From positions 1 through 6,560 of the forward strand of contig PUKR01000273.1 of NCBI GenBank assembly GCA_003552365.1: a DNA stretch of 6,560 nucleotides, in the 5' to 3' direction. This document shows, in pieces, positions 1 through 5,759 of this stretch (the stretch's first letter is position 1; every line of letters begins with the position of its first letter). Both the position numbers and the translations under genes were made by a program. The notes under the pieces were generated by a model, which saw only the letters and a list, made by a program, of their open reading frames with translations, was not told the origin of the DNA and did no database searches. This DNA comes from Syntrophomonadaceae bacterium. Its GTDB lineage: Bacteria > Bacillota > Dethiobacteria > DTU022.

Positions 1-735
1 CGCGTGTTTCACCAAAGCGATCATCAGGAAGCCGCTCTCAATGAAGGAACCAGGGAAATTGCTGCGGTAACAGGTACCGCTGTTCTGCTTATAGAGAAAA
101 ACGGTGGCGTTTTAGCTTGTTATCCGGGTGAAGTAAAGCTGGATCAGGAGATTGAAAACCTGGTTGAGCAGGGGTCGTTAGCAGGCAGCGAGGAGTTAAT
201 GTCCGTGCTGAATACAAAGGAACCATTACTTAATCAACCATATCCCGGAGATAAGGCTGGAAAGAAGTTTTTAACAGTGGTGCCTGTATTGAGCGGTGAG
301 AAGAAAATGGGCAGTTTGGTATTGTATAAAGATGAGGGGCCTTTTGAACAAGAACAGTTGATCCTGGCAGAAGTAGGGGCCAGCCTGCTGGGTATGATCC
401 TGGTTCATGACTTTGTTGATCAAGAAGAGCAGGATGCCAGGAATAAGAAGTTAGCCTCTGCTGCCTTTGAGAGCCTCTCTTACTCTGAAGTGGAAGCAAT
501 TCATGAGATCTTGAAGTCGATTAACAATAATGAAAGTATCGTTGTGGCCAGTAAAATAGCCGATGGCCTGGGGATAACCCGGTCTGTAATTGTCAACGCC
601 CTGCGTAAATTTGAAAGCGCGGGGATTATCGAATCCCGTTCGCTGGGGATGAAGGGAACCTTGATCCGGGTCAAAAACCCTTACGCCCTGGAAATGATTG
701 CTACACGTTCAGCTGATATGGATTCTATCCGCTAG
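1..735 (+). CDS. codY: CodY, global transcriptional regulator (5' end outside window)
   Basis: CodY is a cytoplasmic dimeric repressor that couples branched-chain amino acid and GTP levels to stationary-phase, amino-acid and nitrogen genes in Bacillota. The frame is open to base 1 (CGC, then GTG at 4). Compared with B. subtilis CodY (259 residues) about ten N-terminal residues seem to be missing, so GTG 4 is probably internal and the true start lies upstream. Numbering from GTG 4, residues 12-135 form the GAF-type sensor domain, 136-160 the linker helix, and 182-223 the winged helix-turn-helix (ASKIADGLGITRSV, then NALRKFESAG, then ESRSLGMKGT). This last part is nearly identical to B. subtilis CodY as I recall it. 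The sensor half is much less similar: it is shorter by roughly ten residues and lacks the recognisable isoleucine-pocket segment. The family call is firm; ligand response is uncertain. The gene seems to end its transcription unit, since a stem-loop and a new promoter follow. Confidence 0.93.
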   Translation, partial: RVFHQSDHQEAALNEGTREIAAVTGTAVLLIEKNGGVLACYPGEVKLDQEIENLVEQGSLAGSEELMSVLNTKEPLLNQPYPGDKAGKKFLTVVPVLSGEKKMGSLVLYKDEGPFEQEQLILAEVGASLLGMILVHDFVDQEEQDARNKKLASAAFESLSYSEVEAIHEILKSINNNESIVVASKIADGLGITRSVIVNALRKFESAGIIESRSLGMKGTLIRVKNPYALEMIATRSADMDSIR

Positions 736-807
736 CCCAGTATTTTAATTTGAGCGTAAAACCCGGTGTGATAATTTTTTATGCACCATGAACTATAGTT
801 GGAACAA

Positions 808-832
808 TGCGGCGAGGTTAATCCTCGCCGCA
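808..832. terminator. 10-bp perfect stem-loop after codY, possible terminator
   Basis: Arms 808-817 and 823-832 pair perfectly (TGCGGCGAGG with CCTCGCCGCA) around a five-base loop TTAAT. It lies 72 bases past the codY stop and 28 bases before the -35 box of the next gene, which is the expected place for the codY terminator. No T-run follows on the + strand (AAAATGAT comes next), and none lies beyond the other arm on the - strand. It is therefore not a canonical intrinsic terminator. It could stop transcription with a helper factor, protect the mRNA 3' end, or act as a DNA site. Confidence 0.5.
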
Positions 833-860
833 AAAATGATCCGCAGGCGCAAGATTTGTA

Positions 861-889
861 TTGACACCCACCGGGGAGGTTGCTAAAAT
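861..889 (+). promoter_or_regulatory. Sigma-A promoter for the UPF0316-murI unit
   Basis: The -35 box TTGACA (861-866) is a perfect match. A 17-base spacer follows, then TAAAAT (884-889), five of six matches to TATAAT, with an extended -10 TG at 881-882. Transcription should start near 896, giving a leader of about 60 bases before the GTG at 956. This is the strongest promoter in the window by eye. No CodY-box-like palindrome was noticed around it. Confidence 0.8.
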
Positions 890-955
890 TAGTCTTGATA
901 TTTTGCGGGCGGTTTTGTTCGCTATTAACCTTTACCTGAGGATAGGAGAATTGAA

Positions 956-1486
956 GTGCCGGTATTACCAGTATTCTTGACTTACCTGGCAATTTTTATT
1001 GCTAAAATTGCCCATGTGACCCTGGGAACCATGCGTATTATTTATTTAACCAGGGGCAACAGTGTGACTGCGGCAGTTATTGGTTTTTTTGAAGTTATTA
1101 TTTATCTTGTGGCTTTAAGCATGGTTATCACGAACCTGGACCAGTGGACCAATGTTATCGTGTACGGCCTGGGTTTTGCTGCCGGCAATATAGTGGGCAG
1201 CAAGCTAGAAGAGATGATCGCCGTTGGATATGTTAATGTTCACCTGATCACCCAGCAAAATGGCGGAACCCTGGAAGAAGGCTTGCGAGAACAAGGTTAT
1301 GGGGTAACTTCCACGCCCTGCTATGGCAGGGAAGGCTTAAAGAACAGCGTGCAGGTTTTACTAAAAAGGAAAGAACTGCCATCTTTTTTAAAGACGGTTG
1401 ACAGCTATGATCCCAGGGCAGTAGTTTCAATATTTGATACCCGTAAAATAATGGGCGGGTACTTTAACAGGATAAAGGCTAAATAA
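956..1486 (+). CDS. UPF0316 / DUF2179 integral membrane protein
   Basis: This is a 176-residue protein of the UPF0316 family (B. subtilis YebE type), whose biochemical role is not established. Three hydrophobic segments, at about residues 4-24, 38-59 and 65-82, form the membrane part, with family-like stretches TLGTMRIIYLTRG (22-34), GFFEVIIYLVALS (43-55) and GFAAGNIVGSKLEE (73-86). From about residue 91 to 170 a soluble DUF2179-type domain follows, presumably cytoplasmic, ending in SIFDTRKIMGGYF. The length suits the family. The GTG start at 956 is chosen because AGGAG (944-948) lies seven bases upstream and the protein then begins directly with the first membrane helix. The gene is first in a unit with murI, whose start lies three bases past this stop, so the two are probably cotranscribed and translationally coupled. 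A link to the cell envelope is inference from this pairing only. Confidence 0.88.
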   Translation: MPVLPVFLTYLAIFIAKIAHVTLGTMRIIYLTRGNSVTAAVIGFFEVIIYLVALSMVITNLDQWTNVIVYGLGFAAGNIVGSKLEEMIAVGYVNVHLITQQNGGTLEEGLREQGYGVTSTPCYGREGLKNSVQVLLKRKELPSFLKTVDSYDPRAVVSIFDTRKIMGGYFNRIKAK

Positions 1487-1489
1487 TTT

Positions 1490-2314
1490 ATGACAGTTAC
1501 TGATGAACAACTGATTAATGCCCATAAAGCGATCGGGGTGATCGATTCCGGTGTAGGTGGCCTGACCGTGGTCAGCGAAATCAGCCGACGCCTGCCTCAC
1601 GAAAGTATTATCTATTTTGGTGATACCGCCCGGATGCCTTATGGACCGAGGCCCAATGAAGAGGTTCGCCGGTTTGTCTTTGAAATTATCGATTTTTTAA
1701 AACACCAGGAAATTAAATTAATTGTAATTGCCTGTAATTCTGCTACTGCAGCCGGCCTGTCCTATTACCAGCGGCTATGTGAACAGCCGGTTGTTGGAGT
1801 GATAGAGCCGGGCGTGCGCGCAGCCCTGCAGCACAGCCATAACCGTCGCATTGGAGTAATCGGGACAGCCGGAACCATCGGCAGTGGAGAATACGAAAAG
1901 GCGCTGCAGAAAAATGATGGTTCCCTGCATATTGCATCCAAGGCCTGTCCATTGTTTGTCTTGCTGGTGGAAAATAACCTTGTCGATACCCCTGAAGCGC
2001 AAAAAGTAGCCGAGGAATACCTCGAGCCCCTGGTTGGTGAGGGGGTCGATACCCTTATTCTCGGCTGTACCCATTATCCGCTGATGACCGGCTTAATCCA
2101 GGGGGTTATGGGCAGTTCGGTGCAGTTAATTAATTCTGCCGAAGAAATTGTGACCGAAGTTGATGATATCCTGATCAACTCAGGCCTGAAGAATCCCTTG
2201 AATTCCAATTCTTCCCGCTACCGCTTTTTTGTCAGCGGAGATCCCCGCCCATTCGAGGAAGTGGGTTTTAAACTGTTACAACGAGAGATCAAGGCCTACC
2301 AGGTTCGCTTGTAA
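1490..2314 (+). CDS. murI: Glutamate racemase
   Basis: This cytoplasmic, cofactor-independent enzyme interconverts L- and D-glutamate, supplying D-glutamate for the peptidoglycan stem peptide. The 274 residues fit the family (about 260-280). Diagnostic motifs are all present: IDSGVGGL at 18-25 with catalytic-site Asp19, YFGDTARMPYG at 42-52, ACNSATA at 81-87 with catalytic Cys82, GVIGTAGTI at 121-129, and GCTHYPL at 191-197 with the second catalytic Cys192 and His194. The protein therefore looks fully active. The ATG at 1490 follows the UPF0316 stop by three bases. Its own ribosome site is weak (AAAGG at 1474-1478, 11 bases upstream), so translation probably depends on ribosomes finishing the upstream gene. 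The short N-terminal extension of about ten residues before the first strand is unremarkable. The name racE is used for the Bacillus orthologue. The 3' end converges on htpX with 16 bases between stop codons. Confidence 0.96.
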   Translation: MTVTDEQLINAHKAIGVIDSGVGGLTVVSEISRRLPHESIIYFGDTARMPYGPRPNEEVRRFVFEIIDFLKHQEIKLIVIACNSATAAGLSYYQRLCEQPVVGVIEPGVRAALQHSHNRRIGVIGTAGTIGSGEYEKALQKNDGSLHIASKACPLFVLLVENNLVDTPEAQKVAEEYLEPLVGEGVDTLILGCTHYPLMTGLIQGVMGSSVQLINSAEEIVTEVDDILINSGLKNPLNSNSSRYRFFVSGDPRPFEEVGFKLLQREIKAYQVRL

Positions 2315-2330
2315 CCAGTAGTTTTTCCTG

Positions 2331-3239
2331 CTACATTGCCCGCAGCCGCTTGATGCGCTCTACAGCGGGAGGATGGGTGGCGAAAAGGACACCGGCCCGG
2401 TTGCCGGACCTGGCTCCCAGTGAAGGGTTAACGATATACAATCCTTCAAGGGCTTTGTTTTCAATGGGGCTGTCTTTAACCTGCTGGTTGGTGATTTTCT
2501 CCAGGGCACTGGCCAGACCTTCCGGGTAACCGGTAAAATTGGCTGCTGTCGCATCGGCCAGGTATTCCCTCTGCCGTGAAATGGCAAACTTGAGCAGCTG
2601 GGCAAATATCGGGGCCAGTATTGCCACGATAAGCAGGATTAAGATCATGATCAACTGGCCCTGGCCGCCCCGGCGGCCGCTGCCGCGCCCCATGCCCCCG
2701 AAAAGCATCATCCGCCTGGCGATGACGCTGACGAACACGATGGTCCCGGCTAAAACAATGGCCACGGTGGCCAGTAAAACGTCGTAATTGTTGATATGGG
2801 CCATTTCGTGGGCAATAACCCCCTCCAATTCCTGCCGGTCCAACCGGTTCAGGAGCCCCCTGGTTACGGCAATGACGGCGTTGTCGGGATTTCGGCCTGC
2901 GGCAAAGGCGTTGGGCACTTCGGTTTCGATAATAAATACCCTGGGCATCGGCCTTCCCGCGGCAATGCTCAAAGCTTCCACCGTATTGTACAGGTAAGGT
3001 TCGTCTTTTTTCCTCACTTCGCGGGCCCCGGCCATTTTGGTCACTACCTCTTGCCCGCTAAAGTAGCTGATTAAAAAAAGGATTATAAAAATAACACCGG
3101 CCAGGATTATGCCCACTACCGGATCTCCCAGATAAATACCGATGAAATAACCAATAAACCCAAAAAGCAAGGCATACAGGAAGAAAAGGAAAAATGTTTT
3201 TCTTTTGTTGGCGGAAATTCGGCCATATATGGGATCCAT
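2331..3239 (-). CDS. htpX: HtpX-like M48 membrane zinc metalloprotease
   Basis: HtpX proteases sit in the cytoplasmic membrane with the active site facing the cytoplasm and degrade damaged membrane proteins. Numbering from the GTG at 3242, hydrophobic segments lie at about residues 17-38, 42-61, 155-175 and 197-217. The zinc site is complete: HEMAH at 145-149 (two His ligands and catalytic Glu146) and a downstream Glu226 in SRQREYLADA (222-231). The family stretch NAFAAGRNP (111-119) is present. A Gly/Arg-rich loop (182-196, GGMGRGSGRRGGQGQ) separates the last two helices, as is common in this family. Length (302-303) is typical. GTG 3242 and ATG 3239 are both possible starts; ATG is preferred, with GGTGA (complement of 3249-3253) nine bases upstream. 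It overlaps the lemA stop by one base (TGATG), so it is the second, coupled gene of a lemA-htpX operon. Confidence 0.93.
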   Translation of the reverse strand: MDPIYGRISANKRKTFFLFFLYALLFGFIGYFIGIYLGDPVVGIILAGVIFIILFLISYFSGQEVVTKMAGAREVRKKDEPYLYNTVEALSIAAGRPMPRVFIIETEVPNAFAAGRNPDNAVIAVTRGLLNRLDRQELEGVIAHEMAHINNYDVLLATVAIVLAGTIVFVSVIARRMMLFGGMGRGSGRRGGQGQLIMILILLIVAILAPIFAQLLKFAISRQREYLADATAANFTGYPEGLASALEKITNQQVKDSPIENKALEGLYIVNPSLGARSGNRAGVLFATHPPAVERIKRLRAM

Positions 3240-3811
3240 CACTTGTTTTCACCGTCCTGCATATTAATTTGCGGGGCTGAGCGCGCTTCTGTTGATTCTA
3301 CCGTGAAGTATTCCCTGGATGTAAAATTAAAGATACGGGCCATGATATTGGTCGGAAAGCGCTGGATAACCGTGTTTAGGGCCATTACGGTCCGGTTGTA
3401 GCGCTGCCTGGCATAAGCGATTTTTCTTTCAATCCCGGATAATTCTTCCTGGAGCATCATGAAATTTTGGTTTGCTTTTAAATCCGGGTAGTTTTCCGAA
3501 ACAGCAAAAAGAGTTTTCAGAGCTTTTTCCGCTTTTTGATCTGCTCCCGCGTTTTCTTTCATCGTCGAAGCGTTAAGCCATTCGGTCCTGGCCCTGGTGA
3601 TCGTCTCTAAAACATCTTTCTCGTGTGCCATGTACCCTTTAACCGTGTTGACCAGGTTTGGTACCAGGTCGAAACGCTTTTGCAGCAGGGTATCGATGTT
3701 GGAATAAGCAGTATCGGCCATGTTTCGCAGGCTTACCAGCCGATTATAGCTGTAAATGATGTAGGCAAGAATTATAAATACAATTCCCGGTAAAATATAG
3801 TTTGTCTCCAT
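3239..3811 (-). CDS. lemA: LemA family membrane-anchored coiled protein
   Basis: The 190-residue protein belongs to the LemA family: a single N-terminal membrane helix followed by an extended helical bundle. The exact biochemical function is unknown. The membrane segment is about residues 5-22. It is followed by the family hallmark YNRLVSLRNMADTAYSNID (22-40), then QKRFDLVPNLVNTVKGYM, ending near residue 63. The later hallmark region includes FAVSENYPDLKANQNF and RKIAYARQRYN. The C-terminal end, after the YFTVE segment, is hydrophilic. The ATG at 3811 has a clean GGAGG site (complement of 3818-3822) six bases upstream. The gene leads the operon with htpX, and lemA-htpX pairing is widespread, which suggests that LemA assists or is processed by the protease; this is inference. 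A promoter lies at 3909-3937. The pair is transcribed against both flanking units. Confidence 0.93.
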   Translation of the reverse strand: METNYILPGIVFIILAYIIYSYNRLVSLRNMADTAYSNIDTLLQKRFDLVPNLVNTVKGYMAHEKDVLETITRARTEWLNASTMKENAGADQKAEKALKTLFAVSENYPDLKANQNFMMLQEELSGIERKIAYARQRYNRTVMALNTVIQRFPTNIMARIFNFTSREYFTVESTEARSAPQINMQDGENK

Positions 3812-3856
3812 TTCAGGCCTCCATTCTCACCGGTAAATAAAAAGGTTTCCTTTTAG

Positions 3857-3884
3857 ATGGCATAAAGCCCGCTGCTCATGCCAT
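3857..3884 (-). promoter_or_regulatory. Stem-loop in the lemA-htpX leader
   Basis: Bases 3857-3863 (ATGGCAT) and 3878-3884 (ATGCCAT) form a perfect 7-bp stem. Inside it, AGC (3866-3868) can pair with GCT (3874-3876) around a five-base loop. It falls in the roughly 90-base leader between the predicted start of transcription (about 3902) and the lemA ATG. There is no T-run after it, so it is not a plain terminator. It may affect mRNA stability or may be incidental. Confidence 0.3.
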
Positions 3885-3908
3885 TTATTCCGGTTACATA
3901 CATGTATT

Positions 3909-3937
3909 ATTATAGCATCTACCGTGAAAGGGGTGAA
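3909..3937 (-). promoter_or_regulatory. Promoter for lemA-htpX
   Basis: Read on the - strand, TTCACC (complement of 3932-3937, four of six matches to TTGACA) is followed by a 17-base spacer and a perfect TATAAT (complement of 3909-3914) preceded by an extended -10 TGC. Transcription should start near 3902, about 90 bases before the lemA ATG. The perfect extended -10 compensates for the weak -35. No CIRCE-like or other known heat-shock operator was recognised nearby. Confidence 0.7.
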
Positions 3938-3942
3938 CTAAA

Positions 3943-4143
3943 TTATTTGATCGTACTGAACTTGCGGTTCCTCTTTCTATACCTCTAAAATATTTCCCTG
4001 CTAAATCCCTACAATAACTTTACACTATGATTTGATCGATTTGTTGAAGGAATCAAAATCTTGATGGGGAATAAAATCCCAGGGCCATTATAGTTATTGA
4101 TGGTAAATCGGTGGTTAAGGAGAGAACAAGTTTAAAAGGGTAG
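3943..4143 (+). pseudogene. Possible decayed coding remnant in the lemA-rph gap
   Basis: Reading the frame that starts at 3943 gives a coding-like stretch (LFDRTELAVPLSIPLKYF, continuing to the TAA at 4018). After several stops, the same frame resumes as PRAIIVIDGKSVVKERTSLK, ending at TAG 4141-4143. There is no start codon with a ribosome site, and at least four stops interrupt the frame. The amino-acid runs look more protein-like than random, and the IDGK string recalls the DDE region of some ISAs1-type transposases. That resemblance is too short to rely on. It may be a transposase or other gene remnant, or chance. Confidence 0.2.
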
Positions 4144-4152
4144 TTCTCCTAA
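4115..4152. repeat. Imperfect inverted repeat upstream of rph
   Basis: The arm 4115-4127 (TTAAGGAGAGAAC) can pair with 4143-4152 (GTTCTCCTAA) over about ten base pairs if one A and a GA pair are bulged out. The loop is 15 bases. No T-run follows on either strand. It lies about 100 bases ahead of the rph start and could be a leader structure, the edge of a lost element, or incidental. Confidence 0.3.
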
Positions 4153-4248
4153 CATAATAATTCCCGGGTTAATTAAAAAATAGTTACTTTACGGCCGTGT
4201 TGCACAGCTGAGCAGGCACAAAAATATCTAGGGGGCGGGGATAAAAGT

Positions 4249-5007
4249 ATGGAACAAAACAGGATAATAAGATCGGACAGGCGAGGTCCCGGTGAGTTAA
4301 GGCCAATAAAAGTTACACGCTCGTACTTGCGGCATCCAGAAGGTTCGGCTTTGATTGAATTGGGGGATACTCGGGTAATCTGCACGGCCTCGCTTGAAGA
4401 AAAGGTGCCTCCATTTTTAAATGGCCGGACCCAGGGCTGGGTGACTGCGGAATATGCCATGCTCCCCCGTTCTACAGAAGTGCGAGTGAACCGGGAAAGG
4501 ACGGTGGTTAATGCCCGCAGCCTGGAGATTCAAAGATTAATCGGACGTTCCCTGCGTGCCGTTACCGATTTGAAGGCTCTGGGCGAAAGAACAATTAAGA
4601 TCGACTGTGATGTTCTTCAGGCTGACGGAGGAACTCGCACGGCGGCCATTAGCGGAGCTTTTGTTGCAATGGTGGAAGCCATGACCACTTTAATTGAAAA
4701 AGAGATCCTGGCTGCTTTGCCTGTTGAAGAATATCTTTCCGCGGTCAGTGTGGGCCTGGTGGATAATACCCCTGTGCTTGACCTGAGCTTTGAAGAAGAT
4801 TCCGCTGCCGGGGTAGATATGAATATAATAATGACCTCCTCGGGGAAGCTGGTTGAAATTCAGGGTTCGGCTGAAGAAAATCCTTTCAGCCGGGAACAGC
4901 TTGATAGCATGCTTGACCTGGCTGCTCGTGGAATGCTTGAAATTACTGCCTGTCAAAAGGAGGCCCTTGGCCCCAAAATTGACCGTCTAATCAGCAGGTT
5001 AAGCTAA
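4249..5007 (+). CDS. rph: Ribonuclease PH
   Basis: RNase PH is a cytoplasmic, hexameric phosphate-dependent 3'-5' exoribonuclease that trims tRNA 3' trailers and structured RNA ends, releasing nucleoside diphosphates. The 252 residues match the family (about 240-260). Seen in order: RSDRRGPGELRPI at 8-20, GDTRVICTASLEEKVPPF at 39-56, GWVTAEYAMLPRST at 63-76, IQRLIGRSLRA at 94-104, DADGGTRTA-like phosphate-binding QADGGTRTAAI at 124-134, and LDLSFEEDSAAGVDMN at 177-192 with Asp178 and Asp184, which correspond to the catalytic aspartates. Arg90 matches the conserved phosphate-binding arginine. The ATG at 4249 is preceded by a G-rich stretch (4231-4240) rather than a textbook AGGAGG; GGGG at 4237-4240 sits eight bases upstream. 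The gene is followed after 88 bases by rdgB, a conserved pairing in Bacillota, so the two are probably cotranscribed. Confidence 0.96.
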   Translation: MEQNRIIRSDRRGPGELRPIKVTRSYLRHPEGSALIELGDTRVICTASLEEKVPPFLNGRTQGWVTAEYAMLPRSTEVRVNRERTVVNARSLEIQRLIGRSLRAVTDLKALGERTIKIDCDVLQADGGTRTAAISGAFVAMVEAMTTLIEKEILAALPVEEYLSAVSVGLVDNTPVLDLSFEEDSAAGVDMNIIMTSSGKLVEIQGSAEENPFSREQLDSMLDLAARGMLEITACQKEALGPKIDRLISRLS

Positions 5008-5080
5008 AATCATTAAATTTAATTTACCGGGTTATCTTGATTTTAATTCCTTGATCGGGAAATAGTTGCAATATTATAGA

Positions 5081-5087
5081 AAAGGAG
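5081..5087 (+). promoter_or_regulatory. Ribosome binding site that fixes the rdgB start
   Basis: AAAGGAG lies eight bases before ATG 5096. An upstream in-frame TTG at 5066 would place this site inside the coding sequence and add ten residues not typical of the family, so ATG 5096 is the better start. Confidence 0.85.
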
Positions 5088-5095
5088 CCGGGACG

Positions 5096-5689
5096 ATGAA
5101 AAAACTGGTGATTGCCACCAATAATTGGGGTAAAGTTGAAGAGATAAAAGAATTGCTAAGGGATCTGCCTGTCGAGGTATTAACCTTAAAGGATTTTCCC
5201 GGGCTAACCATGCCTGAAGAAAGTTGTTCTACTTTTTCCGGGAATGCTGCCAGGAAAGCGGAAGCGGTTGCTTCTTTCAGCGGGGAAGTTGCCCTGGCCG
5301 ACGATTCGGGGCTGGAGGTCGAAGCTTTAAACGGCAGGCCGGGGGTGCACTCGGCCCGTTATGCCGGTGAAAATGGGAACCGGGAGGCCAACAACCGTAA
5401 ATTGTTGGAAGAATTAAAGGGGATCCCGCCTGAAAAGCGCAATGCTGCTTTTAAATGCGCGATCGCGATAGCCTTACCGGAGGGTAAAACGAGAATTATT
5501 GAAGAAGACTGCCCGGGTAAAATAGTGGAAACACCCCTTGGAGAAGGGGGGTTTGGTTATGACCCACTATTTTATTACGAACCGCTCGAAGCTACCTTTG
5601 CCCAGATATCGCGTGAAGAAAAAAATAGGGTTAGCCACCGGGGAAAAGCCCTGCGCCGAACCCGCAAGATGCTGGAAGCGTTGCTCTGA
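5096..5689 (+). CDS. rdgB: XTP/dITP diphosphatase (Ham1/RdgB family)
   Basis: This cytoplasmic house-cleaning pyrophosphatase hydrolyses dITP, XTP and ITP to monophosphates, keeping deaminated purines out of DNA and RNA. The 197 residues from ATG 5096 match the family length. Motifs in order: ATNNWGK at 7-13 (nucleotide/triphosphate contact), FSGNAARKA at 47-55, ADDSGLEVEALNGRPGVHSARYAG at 68-91 containing the metal-site Asp69/Asp70, GEGGFGYDPLF at 149-159 (base recognition), and SHRGKAL at 180-186. All key residues are present. The protein begins at the first beta strand, as expected. It lies 88 bases after rph with no convincing promoter or terminator in between, so it is probably the second gene of an rph-rdgB unit. 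In B. subtilis the orthologue (ysnA) also follows rph. Confidence 0.95.
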   Translation: MKKLVIATNNWGKVEEIKELLRDLPVEVLTLKDFPGLTMPEESCSTFSGNAARKAEAVASFSGEVALADDSGLEVEALNGRPGVHSARYAGENGNREANNRKLLEELKGIPPEKRNAAFKCAIAIALPEGKTRIIEEDCPGKIVETPLGEGGFGYDPLFYYEPLEATFAQISREEKNRVSHRGKALRRTRKMLEALL

Positions 5690-5707
5690 TTTTTTATTTT
5701 ATTATGT

Positions 5708-5756
5708 CCGATAACCCCGGGTTAAATTTATATGGGCTTGTATTGCCGGGTTTCGG
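5708..5756. terminator. Bulged stem-loop between convergent rdgB and ArAE genes
   Basis: Arms 5708-5720 (CCGATAACCCCGG) and 5746-5756 (CCGGGTTTCGG) can form eleven base pairs with two single-base bulges around a 25-base loop. It sits in the 70-base convergent gap, where it could serve both directions. Neither side has a T-run at the right place; the T-rich stretch 5691-5704 comes before the stem on the + strand. Termination is plausible but not shown. Confidence 0.35.
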
Positions 5757-5759
5757 TAA

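Larger units (their letters stand above)
3812..4248. other. Intergenic gap between divergent lemA and rph
   Basis: This gap of about 440 bases separates lemA (leftward) from rph (rightward). It contains the lemA promoter and leader stem-loop on the left, then decayed-looking coding sequence and an imperfect inverted repeat. It is AT-rich compared with the neighbouring genes. No open frame longer than about 25 codons with a ribosome site was found, and no tRNA or riboswitch was recognised. For rph, no convincing sigma-A promoter is visible: TTGATG at 4061-4066 with CATTAT at 4086-4091 has a poor 19-base spacing, and TTGCAC at 4200-4205 would start transcription on top of the ribosome site. Confidence 0.6.

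Noticed and set aside
732..992. A - strand open frame across the codY downstream gap.
   Set aside because: It overlaps the stem-loop, the promoter and the UPF0316 start, and its cysteine-rich translation has no family features.
2539..3074. Open frames on the + strand opposite htpX.
   Set aside because: They lie wholly antisense to a clear metalloprotease gene, have no ribosome sites and translate to low-complexity, shadow-type sequence.
4249..4460. A - strand frame over the rph start (4173-4460).
   Set aside because: It is antisense to conserved RNase PH motifs and has no ribosome site or recognisable domain.
5051..5080. A promoter for rdgB made of TTGATC (5051-5056) and TATAGA (5075-5080).
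   Set aside because: Both boxes match only four of six, and the transcript would start at the ribosome binding site, leaving almost no leader.
5066..5095. TTG at 5066 as the rdgB start, adding ten residues.
   Set aside because: The extension would contain the AAAGGAG ribosome site, and the family normally begins at the MKKLVIATNN strand.
4163..5725. The ten bases CCCGGGTTAA occur at 4163-4172 and again at 5716-5725.
   Set aside because: It is only a ten-base match with different flanks, within the range of chance in gap DNA; not evidence for a mobile element.
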